A stretch of 64,000 nucleotides of DNA from Affinirhizobium lemnae (GTDB lineage: Bacteria > Pseudomonadota > Alphaproteobacteria > Rhizobiales > Rhizobiaceae). The DNA lies in the NCBI RefSeq assembly GCF_022968395.1, contig NZ_JALJQZ010000008.1, positions 1-64,000 of the forward strand, written 5' to 3'. The notes under the pieces were generated by a model. It had not been told where the DNA came from. It saw nothing but the letters and a program-made list of their open reading frames with translations, and made no database searches. Positions 42,805-51,881 of the stretch are shown piece after piece (position 1 is the stretch's first letter; each line of letters begins with the position of its first letter). The position numbers and the translations under genes were made by a program.

Positions 42805-43084
42805 AAAACTGACTGACTATGATCCGGCAGTTGCTCTGGTCGACGACGATGAAATTGCTGTGTTCATGGCTGATGCGTTCGAAACGGGCGATGCTGCATT
42901 TATAGCAAAGGCGCTGGGCGTTGTGGCGCGGGCCAAAGGCATGACAGAGATAGCCCGTAAGACTGGCTTATCTCGTGAGCAGCTTTACCGTTCTTTCAGC
43001 GAACAGGGTAATCCGACGCTTAAGACGACACTCGCCGTGATGCGTGCGCTTGGTGTTGAGCTGACTGCGAAGGCCTCCGCGTAA
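42788..43084 (+). CDS. Antitoxin of the addiction module (HigA-like, Xre HTH)
   Basis: A 98-aa protein. The N-terminal part ('YDPAVALVDDDEIAVFMADA', 'GDAAFIAKALGVVARAKGM') and the HTH ('TEIARKTGLSREQLYRSFSE') fit addiction-module antidote proteins paired with Gp49-like toxins. ATG 42788 lies inside the toxin gene, giving a 17-nt overlap and translational coupling. The right copy of the 26-bp repeat starts 9 bp after its stop. Confidence 0.88.
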   Translation: MKQVTEKLTDYDPAVALVDDDEIAVFMADAFETGDAAFIAKALGVVARAKGMTEIARKTGLSREQLYRSFSEQGNPTLKTTLAVMRALGVELTAKASA

Positions 43085-43092
43085 TCGGCATC

Positions 43093-43118
43093 GTGATCTT
43101 CAAGCGGTGATCGCTTGC
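43093..43118 (+). repeat. 26-bp direct repeat, right copy
   Basis: Exact copy of 42440-42465. It reconstitutes the 3' end of the GNAT gene on the minus strand. Outside the 26 bp the flanks differ. Confidence 0.9.
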
Positions 43119-43591
43119 GCCAGCGGCTTCATCATCTCGATGAAGGTGATGCGGTCATAGCCCGGATGGGAGCGATCGGCGGTTTTGACAAAACCCCAGC
43201 GCTGGAACGCCTGGTGATTCTCGCGAAGTTCGATGCGGGTTTCCAGACGCAGGTTTGGAAGCCCGCGTTCGACAGCCTCCAACTCCGCACGCTCGAGAAG
43301 GGCGCGACCGATGCCCCTTCCTTGCATCGCCTTGGAGATCGCAAGTTTGCCGATGTAGAGGCAAAGCGGCGGCTCAGGCCGGCAGAAGATGCAGCCTACA
43401 ATGATGCCCTGATCTTCTGCAATGTAGCAGAGTTCATCTTGTGCCTTTTGGGCAAGCGACGCTTCGGTCAGCTTGTGGGCCGAGGATGGCGGATCGATGC
43501 GCTCATCCATATAGGCAAAGGCCGACATGATCAGCGAAAGCAGTTCGGACCAGTCGGTAAAGTCATCGGGCAAGCGGTTGATGCTCAGCAT
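43100..43591 (-). CDS. GNAT family N-acetyltransferase
   Basis: A 163-aa acetyltransferase. 'IGKLAISKAMQGRGIGRALL' is the acetyl-CoA-binding motif and 'LRLETRIELRENHQAFQRWG' the following region. The substrate is unknown. Its C-terminus ('AQAITA') is encoded in the right 26-bp repeat. It starts 2 bp after the end of the moeB-like gene and is probably co-transcribed with it. Confidence 0.9.
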   Translation of the reverse strand: MLSINRLPDDFTDWSELLSLIMSAFAYMDERIDPPSSAHKLTEASLAQKAQDELCYIAEDQGIIVGCIFCRPEPPLCLYIGKLAISKAMQGRGIGRALLERAELEAVERGLPNLRLETRIELRENHQAFQRWGFVKTADRSHPGYDRITFIEMMKPLAQAITA

Positions 43592-43593
43592 GG

Positions 43594-44355
43594 TCAGGCC
43601 TTCGATCGCCGCCGGTAACGGATGGTGTTGAAATTGGCACCGAGGCTATCGTAGCTCAACAGGCGACCGATCAAAGGCTCGCCGATGCCGGTGACGATCT
43701 TGATGACTTCCATCGCCATCAAGGTGCCGATGACGCCGGTCAGCGCGCCAATGACGCCGGTTTCTGCGCAATTGGGCAAGAGGCCCTGCGGCGGCTTGAT
43801 GGGGAATAGATCGCGATAGGTCGGGTTCTGCTGGCCTTCTTCATTCGTCTCGTAGGGTGCCAGAACCGTTACCGTCCCGTCGAACCGCCCGACGGCACCG
43901 GTCACCAGCGGAATTTCCGCCGCCTCTGCCGCATCGGCCGCCGCATAGCGCGTATCGAAGTTATCGGAACCATCCACCAGAAGATCGAAGCGCTTGAGGT
44001 GGGTTGCCGCGAAGCTTTCGTCGAACCGTTCCTCGAAGCGCATGACCCGCACATTGGGGTTCAGCCGAGCAATGGCCTGCGCGGCACTTGCCGTTTTCAA
44101 CTCGTTCAGCGTGCCGCTATCGTGGATGACCTGACGCTGGAGGTTGGAGAGCGATACATGGTCGTCATCGGCAATGCCGAGCGTTCCAACGCCCGCAGCC
44201 GCCAGATATTGCAGCACAGGGGCGCCCAGCCCGCCGGCACCGATGACCAGCACACGGGCATTCTTGAGGCGTTGCTGCCCTTCGCCACCCACTTCCGGCA
44301 GCAGGATATGCCGCTTGTAGCGCTCGATTTCGTCCTGGCTGAGTATGTCTGTCAT
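43594..44355 (-). CDS. moeB: ThiF/MoeB/HesA-family adenylyltransferase
   Basis: A 253-aa E1-like enzyme that adenylates the C-terminus of a ubiquitin-like sulfur carrier (MoaD or ThiS type). 'VLVIGAGGLGAPVLQYLAAA' binds ATP, followed by the 'DDDHVSLSNLQRQ' motif and the 'LVDGSDNFDTRYAAADA' loop. The CxxC pairs that bind zinc in E. coli MoeB are missing (the first is replaced by 'TYRDLF', the second by a short basic tail); Cys remains in 'LLPNCAETG'. Whether it serves molybdopterin or thiamine synthesis is not decided by sequence. Confidence 0.85.
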   Translation of the reverse strand: MTDILSQDEIERYKRHILLPEVGGEGQQRLKNARVLVIGAGGLGAPVLQYLAAAGVGTLGIADDDHVSLSNLQRQVIHDSGTLNELKTASAAQAIARLNPNVRVMRFEERFDESFAATHLKRFDLLVDGSDNFDTRYAAADAAEAAEIPLVTGAVGRFDGTVTVLAPYETNEEGQQNPTYRDLFPIKPPQGLLPNCAETGVIGALTGVIGTLMAMEVIKIVTGIGEPLIGRLLSYDSLGANFNTIRYRRRSKA

Positions 44356-44383
44356 GAGGATTCTGGCATTCTGGAGTACAAGA

Positions 44384-45505
44384 TCAGCTAAGGACTTCGC
44401 CCTGGCTGACGGTGAAGAACTGCGCGCGATCGTTCAGCGCGGAGAACATGGCACGATCCGTGCCGGTCATGAAGGCCTGACCGCCAAGATCATGAACGAG
44501 ATCGAAGAGCGATGCACGGCGACCCTCATCGAGATGGGCGGCAATTTCATCGAGCAGCAGAACGGGAGCAGAGCCCGTCATATCGCCGGTCAACCGTGCA
44601 TGGGCAAGGATCAGCCCGACCAGAAGCGCCTTCTGCTCTCCGGTCGAGCAACGTTCCGCTTCCATATCCTTTTCCCGGTGGCGCACCAGAAGATCCGCGC
44701 GGTGAGGGCCCTGAAGCGTGCGTCCGGCGGCAGCATCGCGATGGCGGCCATCGCGGAGGTTTTCCGCATAGGCCTCTTCCAGTTCGGCATAAGGGCGAGT
44801 GTCATCTTCATCCAGAAAACCAACCAGACTAAGGGTTGGAGAAGGAAAGGGCGTTTCGCCGCTCCGCGCAATGAGCGCAGCCAGCAGGGTCAGCATTTCG
44901 CGGCGGGCGGCAGCCATGGCAATGCCAAGCTCGGCCATCTGCACCTCGATGCCGCTCAGCCATGCAGGGTCAAACCGGCCTTCTGAGAGAAGACGATTGC
45001 GGCTGCGCATGGCGCGCTCGTAATCGGCAGCGCGACGCCCATGGGCCGGATCGAGCGACAGCACGAGCCGGTCCAGAAAGCGGCGGCGATCGGGTGCGCC
45101 GCCGGTGAATAAGCCATCCATGGCCGGTGTCAGCCACAGCACGTTCAGGTGGTCGGTCAGTTCCTCGACCGATCTGGCGGGCGTGCCGTTCAGGCGCAGC
45201 TTACGGCTTATGCTTTCCTCGCTGGTTTCAATACCGGTGCCGATGGCAACCTCGCCCTCGCGTCCCTCGAGATCTGCAAAAACCGAGAAACCGCCGGACG
45301 CCCCAACCCGCGTCACATCCGACAGGACGGCGCGGCGCAGGCCGCGACCGGGCGAAAGAAAAGACACGGCTTCCAGAAGATTGGTCTTACCCGAACCATT
45401 GTCCCCCGTCAGCACCACATGACGCTCGTCCAGCGCAAGAGTGGCTGATGCATAATTGCGAAAATCCGTGAGCTTCAGCCGGGTGAGATAGGTCTTCTGC
45501 GCCAT
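44384..45505 (-). CDS. recF: DNA replication/repair protein RecF
   Basis: A 373-aa SMC-like ATPase loading RecA at gaps with RecO and RecR. Walker A is 'LTGDNGSGKTNLLEAVSFLS', the signature 'STGEQKALLVGLILAHARL' and Walker B 'PVLLLDEIAAHLD' are clear. The start context (MAQKTYLTRLKLTDFRNY) fits the family. It is upstream of the moeB-like gene (28-bp gap) in the same direction. Confidence 0.96.
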   Translation of the reverse strand: MAQKTYLTRLKLTDFRNYASATLALDERHVVLTGDNGSGKTNLLEAVSFLSPGRGLRRAVLSDVTRVGASGGFSVFADLEGREGEVAIGTGIETSEESISRKLRLNGTPARSVEELTDHLNVLWLTPAMDGLFTGGAPDRRRFLDRLVLSLDPAHGRRAADYERAMRSRNRLLSEGRFDPAWLSGIEVQMAELGIAMAAARREMLTLLAALIARSGETPFPSPTLSLVGFLDEDDTRPYAELEEAYAENLRDGRHRDAAAGRTLQGPHRADLLVRHREKDMEAERCSTGEQKALLVGLILAHARLTGDMTGSAPVLLLDEIAAHLDEGRRASLFDLVHDLGGQAFMTGTDRAMFSALNDRAQFFTVSQGEVLS

Positions 45506-45555
45506 GCTGCTCTGCTATCGCCAGTGACCGGCGAAGGCAAGCGGGTCGTGGTCTT

Positions 45556-46137
45556 TCAGATGAGAGCACCGAGGCTGGTGCCCGTCAGGATCAGGGCGAA
45601 GGCTAACAGGCCGACGGAAGCCATGCGGCTGATGAGGATCGGACCAAAAAAAACCTCTTGCCTGCCGCCGAGCGTTGCGCCGAGTGTGATCCAGCCGCAC
45701 GCAGCCGTAAGGACCAACGCCGCAAAAAGTGCGAGGTGAGGCGCAAGCAGCCCGAGCGATCCATGCGGCATGATCACCAGTCCGATAATCAGGGCTTTCG
45801 GATTGAGGCAAGTGGTGATGTAGACCGCCCGGCCGGACACATGATGATCTTTCTCTGATGATGCCTTTATCGACCACAGCCGCAGAGCCATGACAAAGAC
45901 CCATGCCCCTGCCACGAGTTTCATCCAGAGCGAAAGCATCGGCCATTGGTCGAAAATCGGGGCGGCAAGGGTCGCGACGGGGAGGATGACAGTCAGATAG
46001 CCTGCGATTTCCGCGCCGATCAGCGGCAGGGCTTTGGTGATGCCGCGTTCATATCCGGCAAGCGCCATCAGGGTATTCGTAGGCCCCGGCGTACAAAGCA
46101 GAAGCAGGATGGCGAGGGTGAATTCGGCAATCGTCAT
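45556..46137 (-). CDS. LysE-family exporter-like membrane protein
   Basis: A 193-aa protein with about six membrane helices. The family N-terminus 'LLLLCTPGPTNTLMALAGYE' is present. It probably exports amino acids or related compounds. ATG 46137 is the natural start (MTIAEFTLAI); the very long frame extension to 46836 is spurious. Confidence 0.88.
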   Translation of the reverse strand: MTIAEFTLAILLLLCTPGPTNTLMALAGYERGITKALPLIGAEIAGYLTVILPVATLAAPIFDQWPMLSLWMKLVAGAWVFVMALRLWSIKASSEKDHHVSGRAVYITTCLNPKALIIGLVIMPHGSLGLLAPHLALFAALVLTAACGWITLGATLGGRQEVFFGPILISRMASVGLLAFALILTGTSLGALI

Positions 46138-46296
46138 GAAAAAGGTCCGGTTTCGCCTGCTTGTAGCGTGTCCGACCGCAAGCGGCTTGATCATGGTCAA
46201 ATGCGGACGCAAAAAATGGCGCCCGGACGCGATCCGGCCAGAAACCGGATGGTGTGCTCTTTGTCCTGTGCTATCTTGTCGCAGGAGGATACGCGC

Positions 46297-46587
46297 ATGG
46301 TGGACAATGAGGAGATGACACCGGACGAAGCCCGCGACGACCACTGGCAGATGCTGCGGTTTCTGGGCTTCAACGCGGGGTTCGGATTTGCAATCGGGCT
46401 TCTGATCGCAGTGGCCATCGTCTGGATGAATGTGGGCGATCTTGGTACGCGCATGGCGCGTTCGGCCAATCCGCCTCTGGTGTTCTTCATGCTGTCGGTG
46501 CCGCTGGCCTTTACCTTTGCCAGTGCCGTGCTGGGATCGGCGGTGATGCTGATGCCGTACAAACGCAAGAAACAGCTGAAAGGGTAG
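46297..46587 (+). CDS. Two-helix membrane protein, 96 aa
   Basis: A product with membrane helices at ~23-45 ('LGFNAGFGFAIGLLIAVAIV') and ~63-87 ('LVFFMLSVPLAFTFASAVLG'), acidic N-terminus and Lys-rich tail. ATG 46297 has GCAGGAGG upstream. It is conserved-looking but without a named family. slyX follows 33 bp later. Confidence 0.75.
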   Translation: MVDNEEMTPDEARDDHWQMLRFLGFNAGFGFAIGLLIAVAIVWMNVGDLGTRMARSANPPLVFFMLSVPLAFTFASAVLGSAVMLMPYKRKKQLKG

Positions 46588-46620
46588 CCTCAAGGCGCTT
46601 GCTTCGCTACAAAGGCGGGC

Positions 46621-46842
46621 ATGAGCGACATGAATGAAACTGATGCAGAGCGCATAACGCTTCTGGAAGAGACCATTGCCCATCAGGCAAGGACAATCGA
46701 CGAACTGTCCGAGCAGATCGCCGAACAGTGGAAGGTTGTGGAGCAGACGCGCGCCAAGCTGGATCGGCTGACGGAGCGTTTCCTCAGTCTGGAAGAATCG
46801 TCGCTTGAAGCACCCGCCATTACCCGACCGCCCCATTATTGA
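46621..46842 (+). CDS. slyX: SlyX family protein
   Basis: A 73-aa coiled-coil protein ('RITLLEETIAHQARTIDELS', 'VVEQTRAKLDRLTERFLSLE') ending 'PPHY', the family C-terminus. Function is unknown. It is part of a small plus-strand cluster with the 96-aa membrane protein and a DUF924 gene. Confidence 0.9.
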   Translation: MSDMNETDAERITLLEETIAHQARTIDELSEQIAEQWKVVEQTRAKLDRLTERFLSLEESSLEAPAITRPPHY

Positions 46843-46853
46843 GGATTGTCACC

Positions 46854-47396
46854 ATGATTCATGAAGGGGCTGCCAAGGTTCTTGGCTTTTGGATAGAGGC
46901 CGGGCCGGAGCGCTGGTTCGACAAGAACGCCGAATTTGATGCAAGCTTCCATGAACAGTTTCGCGACCTGCATTTTGCCGCAGCACGACAGGAGTGTTCC
47001 GGCTGGCTGAGAAATGCGCAGGAAACTCTGGCGCTGCTGCTATTGCTCGACCAGTTCCCGCGTAACTGTTTTCGTGGCACCGCGCATATGTTTGCGACAG
47101 ACTACCTGGCACTCCATTATGCAAGACAGGCTCTTGCGGCAGGGCTGGACAAGCAAGTCGAAGAGCAGTTGCGGATCTTCTTCTATCTGCCGTTCATGCA
47201 CGCTGAGACTCTGGCCGATCAGGAATTGTGCTGCACGCTGTGTGAGCCACTGGGCGGCACATCCCTTCAATACGCCATCATTCACCGGGACATCGTCGCC
47301 CGCTTTGGCCGCTTTCCGCATCGCAACTCTATTCTTTTAAGAGAGACGACAGCGGAAGAGCAGGCCTTCCTGAACGCGGGTGGCTTTTCCGGGTGA
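46854..47396 (+). CDS. DUF924 family protein
   Basis: A 180-aa all-helical protein. 'VLGFWIEAGPERWFDKNAEF', 'LLLLLDQFPRNCFRGTAHMF' and 'FFYLPFMHAETLADQE' are DUF924 signatures. ATG 46854 has GAGGA upstream; the TTG at 46839 overlapping slyX is less likely. Function is unknown. Confidence 0.9.
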   Translation: MIHEGAAKVLGFWIEAGPERWFDKNAEFDASFHEQFRDLHFAAARQECSGWLRNAQETLALLLLLDQFPRNCFRGTAHMFATDYLALHYARQALAAGLDKQVEEQLRIFFYLPFMHAETLADQELCCTLCEPLGGTSLQYAIIHRDIVARFGRFPHRNSILLRETTAEEQAFLNAGGFSG

Positions 47397-47403
47397 TTCG
47401 ATA

Positions 47404-47700
47404 TCAAGGGTTCGATGATGGTGCCGCATTCGGATTTGCGGGCGTTGTCGGACCGGCAGGCGGGCTCGCCGTCTGCTCTGCTGGCGGTTCGGTCGCTTGA
47501 CCGTACCATTCGGCGGCACCCCAGGCGATCATTGCCAGAAGAAGACCGGCAACGAGCACCATGAAAACGGGTTTTCCCCTTTCACCCTGACGGGCGTCTG
47601 TCGGCGTCAGGGGTCTTTCGACCGGTGGTGTCGTGCTGCGGGTAAAGTTCGGATCCTGCAAATGCGTGGGCGTGCCACGGTCGTCGATACGTGTGTTCAT
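47404..47700 (-). CDS. Hypothetical single-pass membrane protein, 98 aa
   Basis: A polar N-terminus, one helix at ~45-66 ('FMVLVAGLLLAMIAWGAAEW') and a Pro/Ala/Thr/Asn-rich periplasmic tail. A GGAGGAAC-type site precedes ATG 47700. It has the look of a conserved rhizobial hypothetical, without function. It converges on the DUF924 gene. Confidence 0.7.
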   Translation of the reverse strand: MNTRIDDRGTPTHLQDPNFTRSTTPPVERPLTPTDARQGERGKPVFMVLVAGLLLAMIAWGAAEWYGQATEPPAEQTASPPAGPTTPANPNAAPSSNP

Positions 47701-47797
47701 GCCGATGTTCCTCCATGGCGCGGTGATTGCGCGATTGAAGTGAGCAACGACATGAGCTCGGGAATTGTTCCGGGAATAAGAACTCGCCAGACGATGC

Positions 47798-49435
47798 TTA
47801 TTGCGAGACGGCTTGCGTCCGCACCGCTTTGAGATTGAAAGCGGCGGCCATCAGCGCCTTGGTATAATCATTCTTCGGCTCTGCGAAGATCTCCGCTGAC
47901 GGGCCTTCTTCCATGACCTTGCCGGAACGCATGACGATGACATGATTGGCCAGTGCCTTCACCACTTTCAGGTCGTGGCTGATGAAGAGATAGGCGAGGT
48001 CGTGCTTCTGTTGCAGGTCGCGCAGCAGGTCCACCACCTGGGCCTGAACGGTCATATCCAGCGCCGAGGTCGGCTCGTCCAGCATCACGAAACGCGGTTT
48101 GAGAACCATGGCGCGAGCAATGGCAATGCGCTGGCGCTGGCCACCGGAAAATTCATGCGGGAAACGCCAGCGGGTAGCAGGATCAAGCCCCACTTCCTCC
48201 AGCGACCATGAAACCTGCCGATCTCGCTCCTCGAAGGAAAGCTGCGGCTGGTGCACGCGAAGACCTTCAGCGATGATATCGCTGACCGACATGCGGGGGC
48301 TGAGCGAACCGAAGGGATCCTGAAACACCACCTGCAACCGGTCCCGTAGCGGGCGCATTTGCTTGAAGCTGTATTCGTTGATGTCCTTGCCGATGAAGCT
48401 GATGCGGCCCTGGCTGGAGATGAGGCGCGCCAATGCAAGGCCTAGCGTCGTCTTGCCGGACCCGGATTCACCGACGATGCCGACCGTTTCGCCTGCCCTC
48501 AGCGTCACGTCGATACCATCGACCGCCTTCACATGATCCACCACCTTGCGCAGGAAGCCCGCCTTGATGGGGAACCAGACGCGAATATCCTTGCCTTCCA
48601 TGACAACGGAACGTGACGGATCGGCAGCAGGCGGTTCACCGCGCGGTTCCGAATCCAGCAGATGGCGCGTGTAATCATGGGCCGGACGCTCGAACACATC
48701 CGCGACCGCGCCCTGCTCGACAATCCTGCCCTTGGTCATGACGCCAACGCGATCCGCGAAGCGCCGGACAATGCCGAGATCATGGGTGATGAACAGGATG
48801 GACATGCCATAGTCGTGCTGAAGCTTTTTCAGAAGCTCCAGAATTTGTGCCTGAACGGTGACATCGAGCGCCGTCGTCGGCTCATCGGCAATCAACAGCT
48901 TGGGGCGGTTGGCCAGCGCCATCGCAATCATCACGCGCTGCCGTTGACCGCCAGAAAGCTCATGCGGATAGGCTTTTAACCGCTTTTCCGGTTCGCGGAT
49001 GCCCACCTGATTGAGAAGCTCGATCACGCGGGCACGCGCTGCATCGCCCGTCATGGCTTGGTGTAGTTCAAGGATTTCCGCAACCTGCTGCTCGATTGTG
49101 TGCAGCGGGTTGAGCGAGGTCATCGGCTCCTGAAAGATCATGGTGATGTCGTTGCCGCGCACATGGCGCAACTCGGCATCAGAGGCCGTCAGCATGTCCC
49201 GGCCTTCGAACAGGATGGAGCCAGATGGATGGCTGGCCGATGGATAGGGCAGGAGCTTCAGCACCGAATTGGCGGTAACCGATTTGCCGGAACCGGATTC
49301 GCCGACCAGCGCCACGACTTCGCCAGGCTGGATATCGAAGGAGACACGATCTACAGCGAGCGACTCATGGCCGCCCTGATGAAACGCGACCGACAGGTCT
49401 CGAACGGAGAGGAGGGGCTCTGTCATCACGCTCAC
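47798..49435 (-). CDS. yejF: Peptide/microcin C ABC transporter, tandem ATP-binding protein YejF
   Basis: A 545-aa protein with two ABC domains. Walker A motifs are 'ALVGESGSGKSVTANSVL' and 'GIVGESGSGKTTLGLALA'; signature motifs are '[16 protein letters not shown]' and 'FSGGQRQRIAIARAMV'; Walker B elements are 'LLIADEPTTALD' and 'FVMLDEPTSALD'. It powers YejBE import of oligopeptides and peptide antibiotics. It overlaps yejE by 4 nt. Confidence 0.95.
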   Translation of the reverse strand: MSVMTEPLLSVRDLSVAFHQGGHESLAVDRVSFDIQPGEVVALVGESGSGKSVTANSVLKLLPYPSASHPSGSILFEGRDMLTASDAELRHVRGNDITMIFQEPMTSLNPLHTIEQQVAEILELHQAMTGDAARARVIELLNQVGIREPEKRLKAYPHELSGGQRQRVMIAMALANRPKLLIADEPTTALDVTVQAQILELLKKLQHDYGMSILFITHDLGIVRRFADRVGVMTKGRIVEQGAVADVFERPAHDYTRHLLDSEPRGEPPAADPSRSVVMEGKDIRVWFPIKAGFLRKVVDHVKAVDGIDVTLRAGETVGIVGESGSGKTTLGLALARLISSQGRISFIGKDINEYSFKQMRPLRDRLQVVFQDPFGSLSPRMSVSDIIAEGLRVHQPQLSFEERDRQVSWSLEEVGLDPATRWRFPHEFSGGQRQRIAIARAMVLKPRFVMLDEPTSALDMTVQAQVVDLLRDLQQKHDLAYLFISHDLKVVKALANHVIVMRSGKVMEEGPSAEIFAEPKNDYTKALMAAAFNLKAVRTQAVSQ

Positions 49436-50580
49436 CGGAATGTCTTGCGGGGATCGAAGGCGTCACGCACGGCTTCCCCGATGAAAATGAGCAGCGAAAG
49501 CATGACGGACATGGCGAAGAAGGCCGTCAGCCCCAGCCATGGAGCCTGGAGGTTGTTCTTGCCCTGCGCGATCATTTCACCGAGCGAGGGCGAGCCGGGT
49601 GGCATGCCGAAGCCAAGGAAATCAAGCGAAGTCAGTGTTGCAATCGAGCCGGAGAGAATGAACGGCAGGAAGGTGAGCGTCGCAACCATCGCGTTCGGCA
49701 ACAGGTGGCGGAACATGATGGTCCAGTCACCAACACCCAGCGCACGGGCTGCCCGCACATATTCGAAATTTCGCGCCCGCAGGAATTCGGCTCGAACCAC
49801 GCCGACAAAGCCAACCCATTGGAACAGAAGCATGATGCCGAGCAGGACGAAGAAGCCGGGAGGCAGGATCGCGGCGATGATCAGCAAGATGTAGAGAACC
49901 GGCATGGAGGACCAGATCTCGATGAAACGCTGCATCAGAAGATCCGTCCAGCCGCCGAAAAAGCCCTGGATCGCGCCAGCGGTCACGCCGATGAGGGCGG
50001 AGAGAATGGTGAGCGCCAGCCCAAACAGCACGGAGATGCGAAAGCCGTAAATGAGCCGGGACAGAACATCACGCGCCTGATCGTCGGTGCCGAGCCAGTT
50101 CATGTTGCCGAGCGTGCAGTTCGGATCGGCATCCTTCAACGGATAGGCTGCGCAACGCTCTGCCTTGTCCATCAGCCAGAAGGGTTGCGTGGGGGCAGAA
50201 TGGGGAATTTCGGAATTCACCGTCTGGTAGGAATAGCGGACCGGCGGCCAGATCATCCAGCCATTGCCCTGAATTTCCTGCTGGATGTAGTCGGACCGGT
50301 AATCGGTGGTCGCCAGAAAGCCGCCGAACTTTTCCTCGGGATAGTTCACGACGACGGGAAACAGCATCTCGCCCTTGTAGGAAACCATCAGCGGTCGGTC
50401 ATTGGCGATCAGTTCGGCGCAGAGCGACAGCACGAACAGGACCATGAAGATCCAGAACGACCAGTAACCACGCCTGTTGGCCTTGAAATTCTGCCAGCGA
50501 CGAAGGTTCGTCGGCGAAAGAAGACCGCGCCGGGGCGGTGCAGCGGGAGCGGTGCGTTCAGCAACGGAGGCCATGGTCAC
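49432..50580 (-). CDS. yejE: Microcin C/peptide ABC transporter permease YejE
   Basis: A 382-aa permease with the long N-terminal periplasmic insert typical of YejE ('[20 protein letters not shown]') and the BPD_transp_1 core ('[20 protein letters not shown]', the EAA loop). Start at 50580 or two codons later. It overlaps yejB by 4 nt and yejF by 4 nt, so the three are one coupled operon. Confidence 0.94.
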   Translation of the reverse strand: MTMASVAERTAPAAPPRRGLLSPTNLRRWQNFKANRRGYWSFWIFMVLFVLSLCAELIANDRPLMVSYKGEMLFPVVVNYPEEKFGGFLATTDYRSDYIQQEIQGNGWMIWPPVRYSYQTVNSEIPHSAPTQPFWLMDKAERCAAYPLKDADPNCTLGNMNWLGTDDQARDVLSRLIYGFRISVLFGLALTILSALIGVTAGAIQGFFGGWTDLLMQRFIEIWSSMPVLYILLIIAAILPPGFFVLLGIMLLFQWVGFVGVVRAEFLRARNFEYVRAARALGVGDWTIMFRHLLPNAMVATLTFLPFILSGSIATLTSLDFLGFGMPPGSPSLGEMIAQGKNNLQAPWLGLTAFFAMSVMLSLLIFIGEAVRDAFDPRKTFR

Positions 50581-51659
50581 ACCTCCCGCTTTTCAAAGTC
50601 GATGCGCGGATCGATCCAGGTGTAGATCAGGTCCGAGATCAGGCCGACCACGAGGCCAAGCAGCGAGAAGATGTAGAGCGTGCCGAAGACGATCGGGTAG
50701 TCGCGGTTGACGATAGCCAGATAGCCGAGACGGCCAAGGCCATCCAGCGAGAAGATGTTCTCGATCAAAAGCGAACCGGTAAAGAAGGCCGAGATGAAGG
50801 AGGCCGGGAAACCGGCAATCACGATCAGCATGGCATTGCGGAACACATGGCCATAGAGCACGCGATGCTCGGACAGGCCCTTGGCGCGCGCTGTCACCAC
50901 ATATTGTTTCTTGATCTCATCGATGAAGGAATTCTTCGTCAGAAGCGTTGTCGTCGCAAAGGCCGACAGCGACAGCGCAATGAGCGGCAGCGTCAGGTGC
51001 CAGAAATAATCGACGATCTTCTGCCACCAGTTCAATTCGGCCCAGTTGTCGGACACGAGGCCGCGCAAGGGGAACCAGTCGAAGAAGGAACCGCCCGCAA
51101 ACAGCACGATCAAGAGAATGCCGAACAGGAAGCTCGGCACCGCATAGCCGATGATGATGACGCCGGAAGTCCATACATCAAAGGCTGAACCATCCTTCAC
51201 CGCCTTGCGAATGCCAAGCGGAATGGAGACCATGTAGGACACGATCAGGATCCAGACGCCCAGCGACATGGAAACCGGCAGCTTGTCGATAATGAGATCC
51301 AGCACCGAGGAATTGCGGAAGAAACTCTCGCCGAAATCGAAGCGGATATAGTTCCACATCATTTCCAGAAAGCGCGTGAGAGGCGGCTTGTCGAAGCCGA
51401 ACTGCTTCTCGAGCTTGGCAATCAGCTCCGGATCGAGACCCTGACCGCCGCGATAGCGCACCTCGTCTCCGCCACCGGCCTGCAGGCTTTCCGAACCTCC
51501 GCCGGAAAGCCGGTCGCCGCTATCGGAGCCCTGCAATTGCGCAATGACCTGTTCGACCGGACCACCCGGTGCAAACTGTACCACGAGGAATGAAATGCCC
51601 ATGATGCCGATCATCGTCGGAATCATCAGCAGAATGCGGCGAAGGATATAGGCTCCCAT
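50577..51659 (-). CDS. yejB: Microcin C/peptide ABC transporter permease YejB
   Basis: A 360-aa permease. The N-terminal helix '[20 protein letters not shown]' starts a DppB-type fold, followed by a Gly/Gln/Asp-rich periplasmic loop characteristic of YejB. The EAA region is '[20 protein letters not shown]'. It lies 222 bp downstream of yejA. Confidence 0.95.
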   Translation of the reverse strand: MGAYILRRILLMIPTMIGIMGISFLVVQFAPGGPVEQVIAQLQGSDSGDRLSGGGSESLQAGGGDEVRYRGGQGLDPELIAKLEKQFGFDKPPLTRFLEMMWNYIRFDFGESFFRNSSVLDLIIDKLPVSMSLGVWILIVSYMVSIPLGIRKAVKDGSAFDVWTSGVIIIGYAVPSFLFGILLIVLFAGGSFFDWFPLRGLVSDNWAELNWWQKIVDYFWHLTLPLIALSLSAFATTTLLTKNSFIDEIKKQYVVTARAKGLSEHRVLYGHVFRNAMLIVIAGFPASFISAFFTGSLLIENIFSLDGLGRLGYLAIVNRDYPIVFGTLYIFSLLGLVVGLISDLIYTWIDPRIDFEKREV

Positions 51660-51881
51660 CAGCGCTGGCCCGTCTGGCTGGCGCCTGCGCAGCGCGTGTC
51701 ATTCCTGGTCAAAATTGCAGCATCTCCCGCTGGTGGCATGTCGAATCAGCACATCCGACTAGATTTGTTTTGCGCATTTCCGGACGAAAAACCGCGGTAA
51801 CACTTTTTCTGGAAATGCTCTAGATGCACTCTATGGCGAGAATGGCGCAAGCAGCTTGAACCGGGCTTGCGCCGCTGAAGT

